A DNA stretch of 64,000 nt. It comes from Protula sp. h YS-2021 (lineage: Eukaryota > Annelida > Polychaeta > Sabellida > Serpulidae). This document shows, one piece after another, positions 56,201 to 64,000 of this stretch (its first letter is position 1; each line of letters starts with the position of its first letter). A model generated the notes under the pieces. The model was not told the DNA's origin. It did no database searches and saw only the letters and a program-made list of their open reading frames with translations. The stretch is from contig OX457027.1 in NCBI GenBank assembly GCA_949752745.1, positions 80,345,214 to 80,409,213 of the forward strand. The letters are read 5' to 3'. The translations under genes were made by a program, and so were the position numbers.

Positions 56201-58916
56201 TCTTAAATGCACTGCGAAATTGTTACGCATCGTTCGATTTGGCTCATTTTTCCCAAGTTTATTTCCTATACAGCATTGTTTAAGAAAATATAACTTTGAT
56301 TAAGAATTTCAAAAATAATTGCCCCATATAAGGAACAAGACCACAATTACTTCCGCCTTCATTGCCCAATAACAGGAAGACTATTAGCATGGCAGCTGTA
56401 CTTTTCCGATAATGTTATGATTGTTCCGGGCAATCAGTAATAAACTTGTGGCATGCTTATGTTCCCAAAGGGTTGTACTAGAGGCATGCTTAAACTCCTT
56501 GCAATCAAGCGTATAGTTTTTGAGAAATATGACGTCAAAGTTCACTAATTTTTTCATGTTATCGAGCGACTTCGAGATCCATGGGTGCCCCTGTTTGATG
56601 CGAGATAGCAAAAAATCCAATTGGTCAACCCCCAAATATTTTGGTGTTTTTTGCCTTCTCAAGGGTTAGTTTGAAGGATTTAATAAAGCTTGATTTCCCA
56701 GCAATGTTGTAGAAGACGTCAGATTTCGAAATTCTATAAAGAAACATATAAGTAAATTAATTGTGGTCTTAGGCCTGATATGGCATATATGAAAGTGAGA
56801 GGTCTAGGACTATAGAAGGATGTTTCGTCTTATTTTTCCACAAACTGCCATGAATCGGCCCAAAAATATTGAAAACTGTTGCTTTCTAAGCCTTTTGATT
56901 ATATTGCTTAAATTTTTGTTTTAAATGTAGATTTTGTGTGATTTACGATGTCATTTTTTGAAATATTGTAATTTTTATTGATAATTTGAATATCAGGCTT
57001 TAAAAGCGCCATATTTAAGTAGAATGGCTCCAAACCTACATAGGAACAGCTTAAAATTGCCATTTCCGTTTGAATAAAGTGTGAAACAGCCATGTATTTT
57101 ATGTGATTTTTTGCAAATATCGATGATTCTGGGGGGGGGGGTTTATTTTTGGTTTTATGTGGGCATGTTTTTCTGTTTATTCAGCCTGATCATTTGAAAA
57201 ACTAAACTTTTATTATATGTGTCATGAACTGGCTACAAATAGGCAGGTTTTGGTAAGAAATATATATATTTTTTAAAAAGGAGGTAAATATTGATTTTTT
57301 TCACTGTTTTACGTTTTTAGCTTGGATATTTCTGTTGCCAGACACGTAGTTCAAGGTAAAAAAATGTGTGACCGTTTTATGATGTTTAGTACCACGGCAA
57401 AACAACAGTTACCAAATTTAGAAATCATGCAAAAGGAAAAATATATTGGTAAATATTCAATAGGTGCAAAAACTCCCAAAATTGGCCATTAGGTCCTCAT
57501 TCAGTTTATTTACTTTTTAAAGGCCGCCACTAATTGCGAGTACTCAATTCCTTTACTGTCCTTTAAGAAAATATTACAGCTTCAAAACTACACATTTTAA
57601 CACTTTGTTCTGTTATTTACAAATTCCACTGAAAGATTTTGGAATTTATAAAAAAAAAAAAATTAAAAAAATTTTTTGTCCAAAAATTTTTCTCATAGGT
57701 ACAAGATTTCAAATGAAGGAAATATAAGTGCTGTAACATGCTCTTTACAATAACTATTACTGGTTACGGAAACAAAATAACTTTCAAAATAAAAAAGTTA
57801 CAACCCTTCAAGTTTTATTTTTTTTGTTTGACAAAAATCCAATTATCATAATTTGGTAGCAATCTTAAATGCACTGCGAAATTGTTACGCATCGTTCGAT
57901 TTGGCTCATTTTTCCCAAGTTTATTTCCTATACAGCATTGTTTAAGAAAATATAACTTTGATTAAGAATTTCAAAAATAATTGCCCCATATAAGGAACAA
58001 GACCACAATTACTTCCGCCTTCATTGCCCAATAACAGGAAGACTATTAGCATGGCAGCTGTACTTTTCCGATAATGTTATGATTGTTCCGGGCAATCAGT
58101 AATAAACTTGTGGCATGCTTATGTTCCCAAAGGGTTGTACTAGAGGCATGCTTAAACTCCTTGCAATCAAGCGTATAGTTTTTGAGAAATATGACGTCAA
58201 AGTTCACTAATTTTTTCATGTTATCGAGCGACTTCGAGATCCATGGGTGCCCCTGTTTGATGCGAGATAGCAAAAAATCCAATTGGTCAACCCCCAAATA
58301 TTTTGGTGTTTTTTGCCTTCTCAAGGGTTAGTTTGAAGGATTTAATAAAGCTTGATTTCCCAGCAATGTTGTAGAAGACGTCAGATTTCGAAATTCTATA
58401 AAGAAACATATAAGTAAATTAATTGTGGTCTTAGGCCTGATATGGCATATATGAAAGTGAGAGGTCTAGGACTATAGAAGGATGTTTCGTCTTATTTTTC
58501 CACAAACTGCCATGAATCGGCCCAAAAATATTGAAAACTGTTGCTTTCTAAGCCTTTTGATTATATTGCTTAAATTTTTGTTTTAAATGTAGATTTTGTG
58601 TGATTTACGATGTCATTTTTTGAAATATTGTAATTTTTATTGATAATTTGAATATCAGGCTTTAAAAGCGCCATATTTAAGTAGAATGGCTCCAAACCTA
58701 CATAGGAACAGCTTAAAATTGCCATTTCCGTTTGAATAAAGTGTGAAACAGCCATGTATTTTATGTGATTTTTTGCAAATATCGATGATTCTGGGGGGGG
58801 GGGGGGGGTTATTTTTGGTTTTATGTGGGCATGTTTTTCTGTTTATTCAGCCTGATCATTTGAAAAACTAAACTTTTATTATATGTGTCATGAACTGGCT
58901 ACAAATAGGCAGGTTT

Positions 58917-60129
58917 TGGTAAGAAATATATATATTTTTTAAAAAGGAGGTAAATATTGATTTTTTTCACTGTTTTACGTTTTTAGCTTGGATATTTCTG
59001 TTGCCAGACACGTAGTTCAAGGTAAAAAAATGTGTGACCGTTTTATGATGTTTAGTACCACGGCAAAACAACAGTTACCAAATTTAGAAATCATGCAAAA
59101 GGAAAAATATATTGGTAAATATTCAATAGGTGCAAAAACTCCCAAAATTGGCCATTAGGTCCTCATTCAGTTTATTTACTTTTTAAAGGCCGCCACTAAT
59201 TGCGAGTACTCAATTCCTTTACTGTCCTTTAAGAAAATATTACAGCTTCAAAACTACACATTTTAACACTTTGTTCTGTTATTTACAAATTCCACTGAAA
59301 GATTTTGGAATTTATAAAAAAAAAAAATTAAAAAAATTTTTTGTCCAAAAATTTTTCTCATAGGTACAAGATTTCAAATGAAGGAAATATAAGTGCTGTA
59401 ACATGCTCTTTACAATAACTATTACTGGTTACGGAAACAAAATAACTTTCAAAATAAAAAAGTTACAACCCTTCAAGTTTTATTTTTTTTTGTTTGACAA
59501 AAATCCAATTATCATAATTTGGTAGCAATCTTAAATGCACTGCGAAATTGTTACGCATCGTTCGATTTGGCTCATTTTTCCCAAGTTTATTTCCTATACA
59601 GCATTGTTTAAGAAAATATAACTTTGATTAAGAATTTCAAAAATAATTGCCCCATATAAGGCATATATGAAAGTGAGAGGTCTAGGACTATAGAAGGATG
59701 TTTCGTCTTATTTTTCCACAAACTGCCATGAATCGGCCCAAAAATATTGAAAACTGTTGCTTTCTAAGCCTTTTGATTATATTGCTTAAATTTTTGTTTT
59801 AAATGTAGATTTTGTGTGATTTACGATGTCATTTTTTGAAATATTGTAATTTTTATTGATAATTTGAATATCAGGCTTTAAAAGCGCCATATTTAAGTAG
59901 AATGGCTCCAAACCTACATAGGAACAGCTTAAAATTGCCATTTCCGTTTGAATAAAGTGTGAAACAGCCATGTATTTTATGTGATTTTTTGCAAATATCG
60001 ATGATTCTGGGGGGGGGGGGTTTATTTTTGGTTTTATGTGGGCATGTTTTTCTGTTTATTCAGCCTGATCATTTGAAAAACTAAACTTTTATTATATGTG
60101 TCATGAACTGGCTACAAATAGGCAGGTTT
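58917..60129. repeat. Monomer 27, lacking about 450 bp between the inverted-repeat tips
   Basis: The junction CCATATAAGG|CATATATG at about 59660 differs from that in monomer 19 but ends in the same arms. This monomer also has small A-run and T-run changes. The 92-codon frame is absent. Confidence 0.9.
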
Positions 60130-63100
60130 TGGTAAGAAATATATATATTTTTTAAAAAGGAGGTAAATATTGATTTTTTTCACTGTTTTACGTTTTTAGC
60201 TTGGATATTTCTGTTGCCAGACACGTAGTTCAAGGTAAAAAAATGTGTGACCGTTTTATGATGTTTAGTACCACGGCAAAACAACAGTTACCAAATTTAG
60301 AAATCATGCAAAAGGAAAAATATATTGGTAAATATTCAATAGGTGCAAAAACTCCCAAAATTGGCCATTAGGTCCTCATTCAGTTTATTTACTTTTTAAA
60401 GGCCGCCACTAATTGCGAGTACTCAATTCCTTTACTGTCCTTTAAGAAAATATTACAGCTTCAAAACTACACATTTTAACACTTTGTTCTGTTATTTACA
60501 AATTCCACTGAAAGATTTTGGAATTTATAAAAAAAAAAAAATTAAAAAAATTTTTTGTCCAAAAATTTTTCTCATAGGTACAAGATTTCAAATGAAGGAA
60601 ATATAAGTGCTGTAACATGCTCTTTACAATAACTATTACTGGTTACGGAAACAAAATAACTTTCAAAATAAAAAAGTTACAACCCTTCAAGTTTTATTTT
60701 TTTTGTTTGACAAAAATCCAATTATCATAATTTGGTAGCAATCTTAAATGCACTGCGAAATTGTTACGCATCGTTCGATTTGGCTCATTTTTCCCAAGTT
60801 TATTTCCTATACAGCATTGTTTAAGAAAATATAACTTTGATTAAGAATTTCAAAAATAATTGCCCCATATAAGGAACAAGACCACAATTACTTCCGCCTT
60901 CATTGCCCAATAACAGGAAGACTATTAGCATGGCAGCTGTACTTTTCCGATAATGTTATGATTGTTCCGGGCAATCAGTAATAAACTTGTGGCATGCTTA
61001 TGTTCCCAAAGGGTTGTACTAGAGGCATGCTTAAACTCCTTGCAATCAAGCGTATAGTTTTTGAGAAATATGACGTCAAAGTTCACTAATTTTTTCATGT
61101 TATCGAGCGACTTCGAGATCCATGGGTGCCCCTGTTTGATGCGAGATAGCAAAAAATCCAATTGGTCAACCCCCAAATATTTTGGTGTTTTTTGCCTTCT
61201 CAAGGGTTAGTTTGAAGGATTTAATAAAGCTTGATTTCCCAGCAATGTTGTAGAAGACGTCAGATTTCGAAATTCTATAAAGAAACATATAAGTAAATTA
61301 ATTGTGGTCTTAGGCCTGATATGGCATATATGAAAGTGAGAGGTCTAGGACTATAGAAGGATGTTTCGTCTTATTTTTCCACAAACTGCCATGAATCGGC
61401 CCAAAAATATTGAAAACTGTTGCTTTCTAAGCCTTTTGATTATATTGCTTAAATTTTTGTTTTAAATGTAGATTTTGTGTGATTTACGATGTCATTTTTT
61501 GAAATATTGTAATTTTTATTGATAATTTGAATATCAGGCTTTAAAAGCGCCATATTTAAGTAGAATGGCTCCAAACCTACATAGGAACAGCTTAAAATTG
61601 CCATTTCCGTTTGAATAAAGTGTGAAACAGCCATGTATTTTATGTGATTTTTTGCAAATATCGATGATTCTGGGGGGGGGGGTTTATTTTTGGTTTTATG
61701 TGGGCATGTTTTTCTGTTTATTCAGCCTGATCATTTGAAAAACTAAACTTTTATTATATGTGTCATGAACTGGCTACAAATAGGCAGGTTTTGGTAAGAA
61801 ATATATATATTTTTTAAAAAGGAGGTAAATATTGATTTTTTTCACTGTTTTACGTTTTTAGCTTGGATATTTCTGTTGCCAGACACGTAGTTCAAGGTAA
61901 AAAAATGTGTGACCGTTTTATGATGTTTAGTACCACGGCAAAACAACAGTTACCAAATTTAGAAATCATGCAAAAGGAAAAATATATTGGTAAATATTCA
62001 ATAGGTGCAAAAACTCCCAAAATTGGCCATTAGGTCCTCATTCAGTTTATTTACTTTTTAAAGGCCGCCACTAATTGCGAGTACTCAATTCCTTTACTGT
62101 CCTTTAAGAAAATATTACAGCTTCAAAACTACACATTTTAACACTTTGTTCTGTTATTTACAAATTCCACTGAAAGATTTTGGAATTTATAAAAAAAAAA
62201 AAATTAAAAAAATTTTTTGTCCAAAAATTTTTCTCATAGGTACAAGATTTCAAATGAAGGAAATATAAGTGCTGTAACATGCTCTTTACAATAACTATTA
62301 CTGGTTACGGAAACAAAATAACTTTCAAAATAAAAAAGTTACAACCCTTCAAGTTTTATTTTTTTTGTTTGACAAAAATCCAATTATCATAATTTGGTAG
62401 CAATCTTAAATGCACTGCGAAATTGTTACGCATCGTTCGATTTGGCTCATTTTTCCCAAGTTTATTTCCTATACAGCATTGTTTAAGAAAATATAACTTT
62501 GATTAAGAATTTCAAAAATAATTGCCCCATATAAGGAACAAGACCACAATTACTTCCGCCTTCATTGCCCAATAACAGGAAGACTATTAGCATGGCAGCT
62601 GTACTTTTCCGATAATGTTATGATTGTTCCGGGCAATCAGTAATAAACTTGTGGCATGCTTATGTTCCCAAAGGGTTGTACTAGAGGCATGCTTAAACTC
62701 CTTGCAATCAAGCGTATAGTTTTTGAGAAATATGACGTCAAAGTTCACTAATTTTTTCATGTTATCGAGCGACTTCGAGATCCATGGGTGCCCCTGTTTG
62801 ATGCGAGATAGCAAAAAATCCAATTGGTCAACCCCCAAATATTTTGGTGTTTTTTGCCTTCTCAAGGGTTAGTTTGAAGGATTTAATAAAGCTTGATTTC
62901 CCAGCAATGTTGTAGAAGACGTCAGATTTCGAAATTCTATAAAGAAACATATAAGTAAATTAATTGTGGTCTTAGGCCTGATATGGCATATATGAAAGTG
63001 AGAGGTCTAGGACTATAGAAGGATGTTTCGTCTTATTTTTCCACAAACTGCCATGAATCGGCCCAAAAATATTGAAAACTGTTGCTTTCTAAGCCTTTTG

Positions 63101-64000
63101 ATTATATTGCTTAAATTTTTGTTTTAAATGTAGATTTTGTGTGATTTACGATGTCATTTTTTGAAATATTGTAATTTTTATTGATAATTTGAATATCAGG
63201 CTTTAAAAGCGCCATATTTAAGTAGAATGGCTCCAAACCTACATAGGAACAGCTTAAAATTGCCATTTCCGTTTGAATAAAGTGTGAAACAGCCATGTAT
63301 TTTATGTGATTTTTTGCAAATATCGATGATTCTGGGGGGGGGGGGGGTTTATTTTTGGTTTTATGTGGGCATGTTTTTCTGTTTATTCAGCCTGATCATT
63401 TGAAAAACTAAACTTTTATTATATGTGTCATGAACTGGCTACAAATAGGCAGGTTTTGGTAAGAAATATATATATTTTTTAAAAAGGAGGTAAATATTGA
63501 TTTTTTTCACTGTTTTACGTTTTTAGCTTGGATATTTCTGTTGCCAGACACGTAGTTCAAGGTAAAAAAATGTGTGACCGTTTTATGATGTTTAGTACCA
63601 CGGCAAAACAACAGTTACCAAATTTAGAAATCATGCAAAAGGAAAAATATATTGGTAAATATTCAATAGGTGCAAAAACTCCCAAAATTGGCCATTAGGT
63701 CCTCATTCAGTTTATTTACTTTTTAAAGGCCGCCACTAATTGCGAGTACTCAATTCCTTTACTGTCCTTTAAGAAAATATTACAGCTTCAAAACTACACA
63801 TTTTAACACTTTGTTCTGTTATTTACAAATTCCACTGAAAGATTTTGGAATTTATAAAAAAAAAAAAATTAAAAAAATTTTTTGTCCAAAAATTTTTCTC
63901 ATAGGTACAAGATTTCAAATGAAGGAAATATAAGTGCTGTAACATGCTCTTTACAATAACTATTACTGGTTACGGAAACAAAATAACTTTCAAAATAAAA

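Larger units (their letters stand above)
16076..64000. repeat. Satellite array, 29 complete monomers of about 1664 bp plus a partial 30th
   Basis: Monomers were counted from TGGTAAGAAATATAT. The first start at 16076, 17740, 19404, 21069, 22734 and 24398; the last, partial, starts at 63457 and runs off the edge. Period 1661-1669 bp, except 1217 and 1213 in monomers 19 and 27. Most length change is in one G-run (about 10-17) and one A-run. I noticed only a handful of substitutions, so identity is above 99%. The monomer is AT-rich. Two minus-strand frames recur in each (92 codons with a TTG start, 61 codons with ATG). They are conserved only because the DNA is identical, and they match no family I know. 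No gene is called inside the array. Confidence 0.97.

Noticed and set aside
16871..63296. 92-codon and 61-codon minus-strand frames repeated in the satellite monomers as genes
   Set aside because: They are identical because the DNA is identical. The longer one starts with TTG, neither resembles a known family, and the host-like promoter signals seen elsewhere are absent.

Overview
The window is animal nuclear DNA, most likely from a marine invertebrate. A mollusc is my guess, but nothing here proves it. Two unrelated things fill it: a complete-looking Polinton/Maverick element of the adintovirus kind (about 285-14693), and a very homogeneous satellite array of about 1.66 kb monomers (16076 to the right edge). 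About 1.4 kb of repeat-rich, regulatory-looking DNA lies between them. No rRNA, tRNA or CRISPR array was seen.

Polinton, left half (+ strand). The 285-14693 interval is framed by imperfect terminal inverted repeats of about 240-280 bp. Rightward genes are a protein-primed family B DNA polymerase (655-4338), a PC4-type ssDNA-binding protein (4394-4741), two small proteins whose C-terminal pattern looks like diverged PC4 folds (4755-5126, 5187-5528), and a short coding relic. They end at a shared AATAAA at 5831, in a repeat-rich zone where the two transcription directions converge.

Polinton, right half (- strand). Reading leftward from the right repeat: an unknown protein (14405-13974), a PC4-like/Cys-rich protein (13893-13246), a possibly spliced acidic protein (13221-12889), a NADAR-domain protein (12696-12259) and a Cys-containing protein (12157-11825). 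A tightly packed morphogenesis block follows: chromodomain integrase (11715-10618), packaging ATPase (10621-9962), a small basic protein, a conserved Polinton protein, a Cys-cluster miniprotein, penton/minor capsid (8865-8113), a pVI/pX-like peptide (8116-7775), hexon/major capsid (7770-6397) and adenain-like protease (6400-5963). Polymerase and integrase account for replication and integration; ATPase, hexon, penton and protease account for making a virion. The right-end genes look like early or host-interaction genes.

Control signals are compact. TATA boxes overlap stop codons or poly(A) signals, and perfect 13-bp Maf/AP-1-type palindromes lie in both inverted repeats and upstream of a right-end promoter.

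Right flank. After the right repeat come 0.4 kb with a minus-strand TATA box and two copies of a splice-donor-like segment, a poly-G minisatellite (15105-15704), and an array of eight perfect TGACGTCA (CRE/ATF) sites alternating with ETS-like sites (15816-16042). The satellite then starts abruptly: 29 complete monomers plus a partial thirtieth. Two monomers have lost about 450 bp, and both deletions end in the arms of an inverted repeat present in every other monomer. That makes the inverted-repeat-bounded segment the most unusual structure in the array.
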